Assembly: GCA_905182995.1 (NCBI GenBank)
Contig: CAJJDP010000117.1
Location: 257,589-321,588, forward strand
Reading direction: 5' to 3'
Source of the DNA: Paramecium octaurelia
Lineage: Eukaryota; Ciliophora; Oligohymenophorea; Peniculida; Parameciidae
Length of the DNA: 64,000 bases
Part shown: positions 1-11,637 of the stretch, piece after piece
How positions within the stretch are numbered: the first letter of the stretch is position 1
How the letters are laid out: each line of letters opens with the position of its first letter
The notes under the pieces: generated by a model
What the model was told of the DNA's origin: nothing
Seen by the model: the letters and a program-made list of their open reading frames with translations, nothing else
Databases searched by the model: none
Program-made: the position numbers and the translations under genes

Positions 1-6
1 TATTGA

Positions 7-519
7 AAAAAATATTCTGTTTCACAATATTACGATTAATAATTATATAAAGACTATAAACATATTGCTTATAAGCTAAGTCATCTCAATTAACCTTTAG
101 AAGCTGATAGAATCTCAATTTAAGCAGTCCAAGAAATGACATCATTATTGGTAGTTATTTAATTATAAATAAATATAATCAAATTTATTATCAAACTTTT
201 TAATTACAATTCAAATAAAAACAAAATTATTTAAATTGCCTCTTGACTTTTAGATTTATCTCTTCATTCAGTTATCTCCCCATAGCATATCAAAGAGTTT
301 ACTTTAAATCACAATTAAAACAATAATATTAAGAGTAACATCCAATAAGTCTTCTATGATGATGATAACATCCCCAGTATTTAGACGTTAATAATAATAA
401 AGCTATAATTACTTAAATTATCAGCTTATTCCAATTAATAAATATATTTTTTAATTACTAACTTATACTACTAAAGACAATTAATATTAAATTAATTATA
501 TGCTTATATGATATTGTGA
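7..519 (+). pseudogene. Possible 3' end of an upstream gene or gene relic
   Basis: One frame stays open from the left window edge to a TGA at 517-519, broken only by a TGA at 244-246. The stretch up to about 155 and the stretch 290-400 look coding (mixed polar residues such as YKDYKHIAYKLSHLN and QQVFYDDDNIPSIQ). The part between them, around 155-245, is very AT-rich. There is no in-frame ATG, and no short GT-AG intron would remove the TGA at 244. It could be the tail of a gene that begins outside the window, two fragments, or chance. I do not recognise it. Confidence 0.25.
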
Positions 520-660
520 TTTTCTATTCCAGAATGTCTTCAATTCCTAGAAGGGATCTCAAAGTGTATGAATAATAAGTTTTTACTTAATTAAGGTGTT
601 ATGCACTCCTTTTTAAATACTTATGCATTGTCTTTATTATAATTAAGATTTTTAATTAAC

Positions 661-1929
661 ATGAGTGATTCAATAACTGAGTCAAACTCCTTTGAAAGAA
701 ATGCGAATGCTGTAGTTTTAGATCATAAATATTTTCTCGTGCGTTTAATTTACAAGGGCCGAAGTCATAACTTGTATTTAGGTAATTAGGTAGATCTAAT
801 AGGAAGTGTAGCTTTAAATAAGGATGATCCGAATATGTACTATTTGGTAGAAATGAAAAGGTATAATGATTTACAATATAACATAGTTAGGAGCAATACA
901 ATTCCTTTGTTTGTGACGAAAGAATCATTAAAAAAATGCATGACTGTACTAATCATAAAAGTAGTCTTTTAGTGCAAATCATTCCAAAGACAATACAACA
1001 AGGAATATACAAATTCAAGAATATGGAATATCGCTACAATATAAAGGAAAGATGCGGGCCTTCTCTTAAACTTTGCTTTCAACATCAAAATCGGAAGTTT
1101 TCTGATCAAGTGTTTGCAACTCTGGCAATCGAAGCGGTAAGATTGAGAACCTATTACCAGATATCTGTGTTGGAGAAAATGCATTCTGCATCGTTGGTTC
1201 ATTGCTATTTAAAACCGAAGAAATTTGTGACAATGCACAGGGGAGTTCAACTGCTTTTAACTGACTTAAAGTTCGCCCAAAAATACAAATTGAGACAGTT
1301 ACTAAACTAGAATACTAAAAACAAGTTCCAATACGCTTTAGCATTAAACAAATATTCAAGTCTAAATCTGCACCTAGGGATAAGTAATGCATATTAGTTA
1401 AATTAAGAACCTTGTCCCAGAGATGATCTGGAATCCCTGGCATATATCCTAATTAATTTTTACATTGGAGGTCGACTGTTTAAAACAAAGCAGAAGAAAA
1501 CGAAGAGTGATAAAATTAAAGAAGTGGAATTATAGAAAATGAATCTGATAATTGAGAAGGCATTCCCATCTCTACCTAAAGAAATAATTTAATTTTATTA
1601 TCATGTAAAATTGTCCAATATTGATTAATACAAAGTGATCAACTATGATGAACTTAAGGCATACTTTTATAAATTGATGCAAAAAAACAACAATACAACC
1701 AATTTAAAATCGTATCCATGGGTAATGCTATTTAAATATCAAAATGAAGAATCATGAAGTGATTGAACCTCAAAAGCAGAACTCTCTAAGTAGTTTAACT
1801 TCGGTTGTCGAAGATGACGAAAACGAATCCGATGATTCATTAATAGAAGAGCAGTCAATTCTGAGTGTTATAGAGTAGTTGAAACAAATTACTAAAACTA
1901 AAAAACTACTCTCTGATTTGGATAATTGA
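661..1929 (+). CDS. Degenerate casein kinase 1-like protein (probable pseudokinase)
   Basis: About 404 residues after removing two introns (26 nt near 859-884, GT...TAG; 28 nt near 1722-1749, ending AAG). The C-lobe is CK1-like: RDDLESLAYILINF followed by a Lys-rich segment is the CK1 signature after the APE region. The catalytic motifs are altered. The catalytic-loop HRDLKPEN is replaced by HCYLKPKKF, losing the base Asp, and the DFG segment is replaced by TDLKFA. Phosphotransfer is therefore doubtful, and a binding or scaffold role is inferred. The C-terminus is a short acidic tail after the second intron (VVEDDENESDD). Without that intron the protein would end at 1757 instead. A catalytically normal CK1 member lies at 51.3 kb. 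Confidence 0.72.
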
Positions 1930-2093
1930 TTTATAATTTTTTTAATTTAAATTCTTAATCATCTGCTAAAGATACCTTTCCTGCTAAGACTAGGAAGTGC
2001 TTTAAAATTAACTGAATAGGTATTGGTTGCATTGATATCTAAAAATTAGCTATTTAAATAGTTGACAAGCAATTTATTTTTGTTTATTTTTTA

Positions 2094-2676
2094 ATGAAAT
2101 AAATAATCATTTTAGCTTTACTCCTAATCTTGGTTCTTGGAGATTAACATTAGAACAAACACAACCATTACAAGCACAAAAAAGGACATGGTAAATAAGT
2201 TAATTATCGTAGCATTTAAGTGGATTCTCATTTCAATTTTTGCTGTAGTGGCATTTTTAGCAATTAGAAGAGTTGTGAGAAGAAGAAGACACTTAAAAAA
2301 AATGAAAAAGTAAGGAATGAACAAACTATCAGAAACTGTTGTCTATGGAGAACCAATGAATGATAATGTTCAACAACCTCAATATTATGCTGTTCCAATT
2401 GAACAATACAAACAATTTAAAAATTGGTTGAACTAATAACAATAACAAAAATAAGAAGCCTTACTACAATAATAATAGTAGTAATAGTAGATCCAACAAT
2501 AAATGTTGTTATAATAATAATAATCTGCCCAAAGAGCTTAAATCCCTTAACAACCTGTTACTGGATATCCAATATATTAACAATATCCTTAATAAGTACC
2601 TTCAATAGTTTATCCATAGCTCTTAAACAAGAGTCATGTAGAGATTCAACTACCCGAAGTTAGGGTTCCATAATGA
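2094..2676 (+). CDS. Small membrane protein with signal peptide, one TM and Gln-rich tail
   Basis: About 186 residues, with one 22-nt intron at 2191-2212 (GTAAAT...TAG). The N-terminus MKQIIILALLLILVLG is a clear signal peptide, followed by a His/Lys-rich linker and a single hydrophobic helix (WILISIFAVVAFLAI). An RRVVRRRR stop-transfer cluster follows. The cytoplasmic part has a PQYYAVP motif, then a long Gln tract written with mixed CAA, TAA and TAG codons and a Pro/Tyr/Gln-rich tail that ends at TGA. Nothing identifies a family. By topology it is a type I membrane protein with a low-complexity cytosolic tail. Confidence 0.7.
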
Positions 2677-3062
2677 ACTATTCATTATTAAAATATACAT
2701 AACATCATTATATCACAATTCTATAAATTAAAATATTTGTACTTTTTTGTTTATTGCCTTATTTAAATCGACCAATGAAGAAATGATGATTAAATTATTT
2801 ATTTCTGAAATTAAGTGGGTATGCCTTAGAATATTTGAAAAGTACAGGTATTTTCATTTATATCTATAGGAGATAGATGAGATTGTTTAAAATTGTACTG
2901 CAATAAGTAGGGGTGAATAAAGAAGGAATACAAAGGTTAAGGGCAGTAGGTCCCCATGGAAAGTTTTCAATAATAAAATGATATTAAGATTAGTGGAATA
3001 CTGAAATTTTCGTATTTATAGAAATAAGTGGATATAAATGATATTAAATAAAATAAAATTAA
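2677..3062. other. Intergenic spacer
   Basis: 386 bp between two plus-strand genes. It is AT-rich with frequent TGA in all frames. It presumably contains the 3' end of the upstream gene and the promoter of the PP2C gene; no specific element can be named. Confidence 0.6.
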
Positions 3063-4062
3063 ATGGGGCCATATCTAAGCTAACCAAAAAGAGATAAAAC
3101 AACAACAGCTGGATAAGGAAAGTCTGTTATATTTGCTGCCTCAGAAATGCAAGGTATGGTGTATATGGAATATTTTAGGCTGGAGGAACACAATGGAGGA
3201 TGCTCATATTCATCGACCTGATATTGTACAAGATGTCTCTGTTTTTGGTGTTTTTGATGGACATGGAGGTAGGGAGGTTGCCTAATATGTGGAGAAGCAC
3301 TTTGTGGAAGAGTTACTGAAAAATAAAAACTTTAAGGAACTCAAATTCGAGGAGGCTCTTAAAGAAACATTTTTAAAGATGGACGAATTGTTGATGACTC
3401 CAGATGGGTAAAAGGAATTAAATTAATACAAAGCAACTGATACTGATGGTAAATTCTTATTAGATTTTTAGAATCTTATGCCGGATGCACTGCCAATGTA
3501 GCCTTGATTTATAAGAATACTCTGTATGTTGCCAATGCTGGCGATTCAAGATCAGTTTTATGCAGAAATAATTCTAATTTCGACATGAGCGTTGATCATA
3601 AGCCAGATAATCCCGAGGAGAAATCCAGAATTGAGAGAGCAGGTGGTTTCGTTAGTGATGGTCGAGTTAATGGTATTAATTTATAAATGAATCATAGGTA
3701 ACTTGAATTTATCGAGAGCTTTGGGAGATTTGGAATATAAACGTGACAACAAGTTAAGAGCTAATGAATAATTGATTATCGCCCTTCCAGATGTTAAGAA
3801 AACGGAATTGACACCATAAGACAAGTATAGATTAAACTAGCAATTTAGATTTATCTTAATGGGTTGCGATGGTGTCTTTGAAACTTTGAGTCATCAAGAG
3901 TTGTTGAAGCAAGTCAACTCAACTATTGGTTAAGCCTAAGTGACTGAGGACTTGTTGAAAAAGGCTGCTGAAGATTTATTGGACTAATTATTAGCTCCAG
4001 ACACAAGTCAAGGAACCGGCTGTGACAACATGACAACCATCCTAGTCTATTTGAGGAGATGA
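3063..4062 (+). CDS. PP2C-family Ser/Thr protein phosphatase
   Basis: 308 residues after removing three introns (3154-3178, 3449-3471, 3673-3697; 25, 23 and 25 nt). The order of PP2C motifs is intact: MQGWRNTMEDAH, FGVFDGHGG with the metal-binding Asp and Gly, GCTAN, NAGDSRSVLC, LNLSRALGD, LMGCDGVFE and GCDNMTTILV. The Asp residues of the DGH, DG and DN motifs should coordinate the two metal ions. The length is close to a bare catalytic domain, so no regulatory extension is present. It acts in the cytosol or nucleus as a Mg/Mn-dependent phosphatase. Its 3' end is only 34 bp from the convergent gene on the minus strand. Confidence 0.93.
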
Positions 4063-4096
4063 AAAAGAATATAAAAACAACATTTATGTAATATTA

Positions 4097-5826
4097 TCAG
4101 ATATTGTTAATTGCTGCGTCAATGAACGAATTCCATTCAATAACGTTGTACCTCTATATTTCAATCGATAATAATTTGATCTTCTGCATTATCCTATCTA
4201 TTTACTAAGTTTCCACTTCAGAAATGTCATTTTATTTTATTCCAAGCAGTTTCTTCTCTAAAATGTTATAATATTCGTATTGTTTTGTATGCTGATTTCT
4301 AAAGTTTAGGAAATTTTCCTTCAATTCTTGAAATTACATATAAATTTTGGATGACTCATCATTTAGCATCGGCAGAAAATACTTACAAATGTTCTTGTCT
4401 TCATTCTCTAAATGCTTTAATACGATCAAACAGGGAATAGTAACAAAAATATCACTATCTCTACACTCCAGCTGCTCTGAAAATTAAGCATATTTTTCAG
4501 CTGTTGTCTCTATAATATGAGAAAATAACATCAATTGTGTGTATTTTTTAGGCTCCAATAAGTAGGATAATCCCTTTTCCCACTATGTTTCATACTCAAT
4601 CAATAAGTCTACTAATTCCTGATTATTTTTTAACTAAGGATCCACCATTTCAATATTACTCTCATATTTTCTCATCTGCTCTCGAAATTTTTAAAAACTG
4701 ATATTTTGTCATAAACAATACTTTGTTTTTATACTATCAGCCAAAGTTCTTACAGCTTTTGATTATTCCTTCGTAACCCTCCTGGTTATACCCTCTGCTT
4801 CTAATAAAATATTAACTCCTAAATGGTCCATGCCCTTTCCTTCCACATTTGCCACTGAATTTATTTTTGCTATCACTTTGCAAAACTAATTAAGTTATGT
4901 TTCATCATATTACTTAGGTCTTTAATTAAATGTAATGATCGCTAGTAACCAAAATCTTCCCTCTTAACTTTTCTCGGATCTCTATCGATTACATATCCTT
5001 ATCTATTGCAATTGCTTGAAAAATAAACCTGCGAGCCTTTGCTTCAATTACCATCAACTCCTTCACATACAACTACGTTAGATAATGTATCTTTTTACTT
5101 TTTCAAAATTGACCCACGTTTAATCAAACGCCTCCAAGAGATACTTAATCTCTTTCTTTATTTTAGAGATACTAAAATCTGGACTCTCCTATAAAGTACT
5201 AGTATACAAATGTCTCAAGACATGTTGTACTCTATAAAACCCTTCAATTAGTTTACTGCCAGCCTCCAACACTTCTTAGGTGAATGAGTATTTCTCAGAA
5301 TTCACCCACAGATAAGGAAAACCTATTGAAAATGGTCAAATGGATAAACCTTCTTAAGCACTATCGAGAATTTCTGTCAAATAGCATAAATTATCATCAG
5401 TATAAAGTATTTTGTATGCCTTTGAAAATTAATTCCTATAATCACGAGATTCAGCCTTAATATTATATGTCTAATTAATGAAACTGATATTTTTACTTCA
5501 CACATTTTTTCGAGATTTTATAAAAATTTTTTGCAGCCAATCTATCCTTCAGGATTGTCTAAATCGTATTTATGAAAATCTCTCGAAACAAGCCTACTTG
5601 ATAATCTTTGAGCTTTCTCCAAACGCTAATACTCTCTTGATCTAATTAGAATAGAACATTGTTAAGAGCATGTACCTCTTAAATTCTTCAAATTCTGTCA
5701 AAGGTCTTGGAGGAGCTGTCATACATCGTTTCAAAGGAGATTCATCTTAGGAAGTATTGTCAGAGACTGCAAGTTATTATAAATTATATTACTATCATCC
5801 TCTATGTCTTAATCGTATTATTGCAT
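4097..5826 (-). CDS. Intron-rich gene of unknown function
   Basis: 512 residues after splicing seven introns of 24-34 nt; the total is an exact multiple of three. The start was chosen at 5826 because it gives an acidic N-terminus (MQQYDQDIEDD) that joins the next exon through a 26-nt intron. The protein is soluble and largely alpha-helical with charged segments. Recognisable stretches include RPLTEFEEFKRSREYQRLEK, an HKYDLDNPEGQIG segment, and a conserved-looking block LFSHIIETTAEKYAQFSEQ followed by LECRDSDIFVTIPCL. No catalytic motif or membrane segment is visible, and I do not recognise the family. Its start lies 28 bp from that of the divergent PH/permuted-papain gene, so the two genes share an extremely small promoter region. 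Confidence 0.75.
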
Positions 5827-5854
5827 TTAATAATTATTATTTGCATCGTAAAAT

Positions 5855-7142
5855 ATGCAGCAAAATTCAATCAATCATGAAGATGATTAGCCAAACAATA
5901 TCATTGATAACCTAGAATTCTAATCTGTTCTTGACAGTATTGTTACTATAAGTATTTTTAAGTTTAAAATCTAAATGATGATTAATTCCAAGACGAAATA
6001 CCAGAATAAAATAACCACATGTACAAGGAATAATAAAAAAACTCAACTCCACTGCATTAAGAAATACACAGAAATGGTGATTAAAGACCTTAACCAGAAT
6101 TGGAAGGTGAATTTTACAAAGTTAGTCCTCATTTTTTGGAATCCAATTCTGTAAATTTTATCATCTACTTTTTCAGACATATTATTGCACTTTGTCTTCA
6201 AGAAGATTTACGTATTACAACATCAAAAATAGGGAAAAACCATTAGGAATTTTGGACTTTGATTACTAAAAATACATCTTCTCCTATGTAAAATCAAAGG
6301 ATGACACTTACATTCAGAGTTTCATGTATACATTTAAATATAAAAGACTATAGCCAGAAGGCTGTGAGAAGAAATTCGAATTTGTAGTACCTACTAGAAC
6401 CAGAGAATAATCTAAATAGTGGGTTTCATTAATTCAATAGTACATCTAGTAATCATATGGATATTTAAATAATATTATGAGCTTGTCAAAATATCATCGG
6501 TTCTGGAGACATGAAAGAATCTTGGATCCTCAAATATTAGCACAAGCTCAAACAGGCGATTTGCTTATCTTTCGCACCAGAGGAAAACTACAAAACTTAT
6601 AAAGATCTATTACCAGAAGCGATTATGATCACATTGTTATGTTTCTCAAAAACCCTTGGGAAGACCCAATGCTCTTTGAATCTAGCAATCAATACGGAGT
6701 CATCACCTTTAGTTATAGTATGTTTTTTTGTCATTCCCTTTAGAACGCTTTGTTAAAACCAAGTCCTACGAAAATTATGAAAAGTAATTATTATTTAGAA
6801 TTCAAGGATTCTATATAAGCCGTTACTGAATGTTTCTGAAAATGATCGCATCCTCATGTATGCTTATGCTGAAGCCCAAATTGGAAAAGGGTACTCTTTG
6901 AGCATGATGAAATTCTTTAAGAAAAGTACTAGGCAAAATTTTTTTTGCTCTGAATTGATTGCTTATGTCTATTAACTAATGGGATTTATACCTGAATCAG
7001 AAAAATGTTGTTCCTTTTTACCAGGTTACTTTTCTATCCTTAAAATTTAGGCAATTTTACTGATGAAGATAAACGAATGGATTTACTTAAATCTGCTTAG
7101 CTCGGACCTGATTATATTGTGGATTTTTATTATCTATAATGA
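5855..7142 (+). CDS. PH domain fused to a permuted papain-like (YiiX/LRAT-type) domain
   Basis: 386 residues, with five introns (5937-5962, 6151-6176, 6718-6743, 6784-6806, 7025-7050). After an acidic Gln/Asn-rich N-terminus, residues of roughly 65-180 form a PH-like domain. It starts LEGEFYKVSPHFL and ends with the expected C-terminal helix containing W (REQSKQWVSLIQQYI). Next comes a circularly permuted papain-like hydrolase: GDLLIFRTRG, then DYDHIVMFLK with the putative catalytic His near residue 244, then RQNFFCSELIAYVY with the putative nucleophile Cys near 330. His before Cys is the order of the permuted NlpC/P60, YiiX and LRAT group. The likely activity is a membrane-recruited cysteine hydrolase or acyltransferase; the substrate is unknown. 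Confidence 0.8.
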
Positions 7143-7165
7143 TTAAGTTAAATATGTTATATGAA

Positions 7166-7952
7166 TCAATTTAGAGTTGAAAATATAAAATCCGCTAAAA
7201 CTTTTTATATTTCGAATAGAAACACATCAAATTTTTTCTCAGCCTTAACAGCCTTTTAAATTTGCCTCTCTAAATTTTAGAATCCTTTGAGATTCTGTAT
7301 TTTAATCAAGTGAGTTCTAGAATTCATTTGAATTTCACCCTCTTTGAATATGAGATCTATCATTTCTGAGAATGCATCATAGATTTGTGATTTATATCGA
7401 TGTTGCATTCTTGCTTTTAGCCAATCCGTATTTTTTGTTTTAGTTTAATCAAGCTGGTACTTCTAATTTGAATTTTAGAATATCTGTGTATAACATTAAC
7501 AATTACCCAATATTTTTGATTAAAATATCTTTCCACCAACATGCAATCAATTTCACACATTTTTTTGCATCCATATGTAGTTTAATTTAATTTGAATTCA
7601 TTTTAAACAATGCTCTACTTTTAAATCATACTCGCCAAGCTATTTTACATGCCATGCTTAATGAATTGATTTGCTGTTTCTACAAACTCATTTTTTGGTT
7701 CTCCTTCATAATTACAATATAAAAAACCTAAGATGGGAAATATAGGAGTTGATTGAAAGTATGGAAATTGTTGAATAGGATATTGCAAATCACCCTATTT
7801 ATGCTCAAAAGAATTTGATTCGCTCTTATGATGACATTCATTCAAAGGATTTCTATATCTTTAAAAGGAACTTTCAGCCTCTAATTTAATTAAAATGGTT
7901 AATAGTTACATCTTAACGTAGGAATTTTTGTGTTAGTATTATTAAAATCCAT
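7166..7952 (-). CDS. Hypothetical soluble protein, 244 residues
   Basis: 244 residues with two introns (29 and 23 nt). The start at 7952 gives MDFNNTNTKIPTL and an in-frame junction over the first intron. The middle segment FPILGFLYCNYEGEPKNEF and a CKKMCEIDCMLVERYF block with three Cys residues could bind metal or be disulphide-linked, but there is no signal peptide. The C-terminal third is a charged, helix-prone segment. It converges on the PH/permuted-papain gene with a gap of only 23 bp. I do not recognise the family. Confidence 0.65.
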
Positions 7953-8149
7953 AATATTAATATATATAAATAGAGTATTTACATAATATTTCTCAATATA
8001 ATGCAATTATAAATAAAATATATTTCCAAAATTTACATACATAATGGTAACTAAATTAATATTTATTTAAAAAGTTTGTAAATGCTATTATAATTCAATT
8101 TCCCTTATTAATTAATAGATATTCTTGGTTATTCAATAATAATTAATGA

Positions 8150-8971
8150 TCATTAAATAAATTTTAATATTACTCTATAATATAGAATGCAATTGATAAA
8201 TAATTAAATCCGATCTGCCATTTCCTTTTTGTTTCGCTTAAATTCATCGTTGTATGTAAAGCTTCTCCTTCGATACAGCTTCAATTTCCCTACTCCGAAT
8301 AAATCTTAGAATATTTGCATGTAATTAATTAACGAAATTACCCAGTAACTTAAACAGTTTCAGCCTCGAGTATATAAGTCAAATGCAGATAATCATCTTC
8401 TTTGAAGAGAGACCATTCTCAAATGCTTAATTAATTAGCTTTGACCTTCAATTAGAAAGCTCAAAATTTTTTGGATTATGGAGATATTATTTTCAAATAT
8501 ACAAACTCTATAACTCACAATCCTCGATAGAATAACGAGAATTCGTTATTTCAGCGCAATTTAACTTTCCTATCTGACGAATGCTTCTTAAATTAAAATC
8601 TTTACATTCCCTACTTTATGATAAGTTCAAATTCAACGTACGAACCTAGAACCAGAAATACTGATATAATATGTTATTTTAGAGTAATTTGTATATAAGA
8701 ATCAATGATTTTGATGCACATCTCATTATCTTTTGTATTCTAATTAAGTTGATGGTCCCAAATTTTAGGTTTAAGAATATGGAGTACATTGTTTGTTTTC
8801 TTGAAGGAATATTTGACAAAATGATTATTATTGCTGAAGATGTTCTTTACTCTCCTTAACTTCCTTCCCTTTGTTATATTTCATTAGCTTTTCGAAATCG
8901 ATCTCTATATGTTTCTAAGCAACACTTCTTTGGAGCTTTCCTGAGCTTTTCCCACTAGCGCAAGTTCCCAT
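8150..8971 (-). CDS. Probable myristoylated protein; intron structure only partly resolved
   Basis: The start MGTCASGKSSGK has a Gly-2 and Cys-4, a good N-myristoylation/palmitoylation signal. The 3' half is convincing after two introns (28 and 29 nt): an exon EEWSLFKEDDYLHLTYILE, then FGVGKLKLYRRRSFTYNDE, ending shortly before a TGA at 8150-8152. The middle (about 8450-8850) can be read in more than one frame. One chain of introns, including a 32-nt one ending AAG, restores a frame, but the join from the first exon to it was not found. No domain is recognised. It could be a real peripheral membrane protein or a partly decayed gene. Confidence 0.45.
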
Positions 8972-9300
8972 TATTATTAATTATTTGGATTATTAGATAA
9001 TTAATAAAAAATTGTTTTAAAATTGAGAAGGCTATAAATGAAAAAATTAAATCACAAGGATTAATTTAACTTATATATTTGACAAGTGGATTTATATCTT
9101 TTTTATTTTGAGTAACAGGATATTTTTATAACACTACAATCTAATCATTCTGTAAATCGCCAATGCTACTATGATAACCAAGAATATTTATTTTTGTTTA
9201 GCCATTAATTTTGAATGCTAGACTGCTAAAATCAATTTTTGAAAGATTAAACATCTATTTATTCTTTGATTCATCACCTGGAAACTTAAATTTGCAAAAA
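8972..9300. other. Intergenic spacer between divergent genes
   Basis: 329 bp, very AT-rich, between a minus-strand start at 8971 and a plus-strand ATG at 9301. It probably holds both promoters; no other structure was seen. Confidence 0.5.
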
Positions 9301-9677
9301 ATGATAAACAAAAACTTTTATTTAAATTACGACCAAACATAAGCTACGGCAATCTATCGATGTACCATTGAAATAAAAGAGTAAACATTTTGGTAGTGGG
9401 TGAAAACTATGGAAAATCTAATTATAAATTGTCAAACTTTAAATTAATTGATATACTTACGAATTGTCACGTAATCTTGATTAAAGATGTACCAATTAGG
9501 ATAATCATTATAAAAGGAAGTTTGTATCTAAAGGTTTATTTGGGGAGCCTCAAGGTTGAGCTTAAACTATCTAAATATCATAAAGTCTATTATCAGAGTT
9601 TTGAATTGATAGTGACTAAATAGGAAATATTGGTAAAGATACAAAGGAGTTCAGATAATTTAATCCTTAAAGAATGA
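9301..9677 (+). CDS. Small hypothetical protein
   Basis: 118 residues if a 20-nt intron (GTACCATT...AAGAG) near 9361-9380 is removed; this junction is the weak point of the model. The second exon is open for about 95 codons. It begins NILVVGENYGKSN, which resembles a P-loop but has one residue too few between the Gly residues. The rest is rich in beta-branched residues with Lys (VILIKDVPIRIIIIKG), suggesting a beta-sheet fold. No family is recognised. An alternative is that only the second exon is real. Confidence 0.35.
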
Positions 9678-10024
9678 TGATTAGATATTCGGAAATAATT
9701 TATTTGTAATCAAATAAGCTATACTTATTTCGTTTAGAATATTCGATTGTATTAAAATGTAATTTGATATCAAATGTTAAGGAAAATGTGATTAAATTTC
9801 AACTTAAATTTTCTTTTATTTTTTGGTCGGGTTACTTCAAAAAAATAGTTTAAATCTCCCTAGTGGAAATTTGATGAAAACTACAATCTTTTTTCACAAT
9901 TATATATTTATATATCAAAACTATAATAATAATGAAATGAGAAAAAATAATTTTGAAATTTTTATAATTAAATATAATATAAGAGTGAATTAATTTTTTC
10001 ATTAATGGAATAGGGTAATATTAC
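9678..10024. other. Intergenic spacer
   Basis: 347 bp of AT-rich DNA with no convincing coding frame. Confidence 0.5.
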
Positions 10025-10273
10025 ATGGAGAAGAACTGGAAGGAGATTAAAACATTAACACAATTGTAAATAAATTTATTAAAGGAATATGTTTCGATAT
10101 CAGTAATACGATGTTTTCATAAAATTATAATAACAAAAGAAGGAATAACATAATTTTGTTATTTCTTATTAGCTTAGCTTTATCAATAAGGATCAGTGTG
10201 TATTGATTTTCTATAGTTTTAGCATCCTTCAATTTTATCAATAATATTGAGGAATGATAAAACAGATAAATGA
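10025..10273 (+). CDS. Possible 82-residue protein
   Basis: An intronless ATG-to-TGA frame of 82 codons (MEKNWKEIKTLTQLQ at the start). It has several Cys residues and a helical, hydrophobic middle. At this base composition an open frame of this length can arise by chance when only TGA is a stop, so support is limited. It ends 51 bp before the end of the convergent eEF1A gene. No homologue is recognised. Confidence 0.25.
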
Positions 10274-10323
10274 AAAAATATATTATTATTTAAGTTCTAC
10301 TAGATGAACATGAACTTAATAAA

Positions 10324-11637
10324 TCATTTCTTCTTTAATTCCTTCTTTTCAACGACCTTGATGACACCGACGGCAACGGTTTATTTCATATCTCTGACGG
10401 CAAATCTACCGAGTGGGGGATATTCAGAGAAGATTTCAACGCACATTGGTTTGGTTGGGACTAATTTGACCATAGCAGCATCTCCTGATTTGACGAATTT
10501 TGGTTCTTCTTCAATGACTTTGCCTGTTCTTCTGTCATTCTTTGAAAGAATTTCTTAGAATTTGCAAGCAATGTGGGCTGTGTGGCAATCCAATACTGGG
10601 CAATATCCGTTTTGGATTTATCCTGGATGGTTGATGATGATGACTTAAGCATTGAATGAGTTGCATTCTCTTGCTGGGTCACTCTTTGAGTCTGAGCAGA
10701 CGAATCCTCTCTTCAAATCTTTGACGGCAATGTTCTTGACGTTGAATCCGACGTTATCTCCTGGGACGGCTTCTGGGAGGGCTTCATGATGCATTTCAAC
10801 TGACTTAACTTCAGTTGTGATGGCTGATGGGGCGAATTAGACGACCATACCTGGTTTCAAGACACCAGTTTCAACTCTTCCGACTGGGACTGTACCAATA
10901 CCTCCGATCTTGTAGACGTCTTGTAATGGTAATCTGAGTGGTTTTTCAGTTGGTCTCTTTGGTGGGGTGACTGCATCCAAAGCTTCAAGGAGTGTTGGTC
11001 CCTTGTACCATCCGAAGTTGGCTGATTTTTCCAACATGTTGTCTCCGACCCATCCTGAGATTGGGACGAAGGGAACATTGTCTGGGTTATATCCGACCTT
11101 CTTCAAGTAATCTCTCATTTCCTTGACGATTTCGTCATATCTGGCTTAAGCATAGTTGACGGTCTTTTCGTCCATCTTGTTTGTGGCACAGATCATTTAT
11201 TTGACTCCCAAAGTGTAAGCCAAGAGAACGTGTTCTCTGGTTTATCCTTCCTTTGAAATACCAGCTTCGAATTCTCCTGCAGGTGATGCAATCATCAACA
11301 AAGCGACATCGGCTTATGATGTTCCTGTAATCATGTTCTTGATGAAATCTCTGTGTCCTGGGGCATCAATGACGGTGTAGTAATACTTGTTGGTTTCGAA
11401 TTTCCAGAGGGAAATATCGATGGTGATACCTCTTTCTCTTTCAGCCTTGAGGTTATCCAACACCCAAGCATATTTGAAGGATCCCTTACCTAATTTGTTG
11501 GCTTCATCTTCGAACTTCTTGATGGTTCTTTCGTCGATACCTCCGAGCTTGTAGATCAAGTGACCGGTGGTGGTTGATTTTCCTGAATCGACGTGTCCAA
11601 TAACGACGAGATTTACGTGAAGTTTATCCTTTGGCAT
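10324..11637 (-). CDS. Translation elongation factor eEF1A
   Basis: 437 residues, uninterrupted by introns. It delivers aminoacyl-tRNA to the ribosome as a GTP complex. The start [20 protein letters not shown] holds the G1 P-loop. The effector region, DAPGHRDF (G3), NKMDEK (G4) and ISGWVGD follow, and the beta-barrel domains end in a Lys-rich tail. TAA/TAG Gln codons occur at conserved Gln positions such as TSQADVA, which confirms the ciliate code. The region is visibly more GC-rich and more codon-biased than its neighbours, and with no introns this suggests very high expression. The 5' side faces a 615-bp spacer, the likely promoter. Confidence 0.98.

Noticed and set aside
8150-8971. A minus-strand frame with repeated in-frame TGA, apparently TGA=Trp
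   Set aside because: Short introns give an alternative reading for the 3' half without TGA, and a single recoded gene is unlikely; kept only as an unresolved model.
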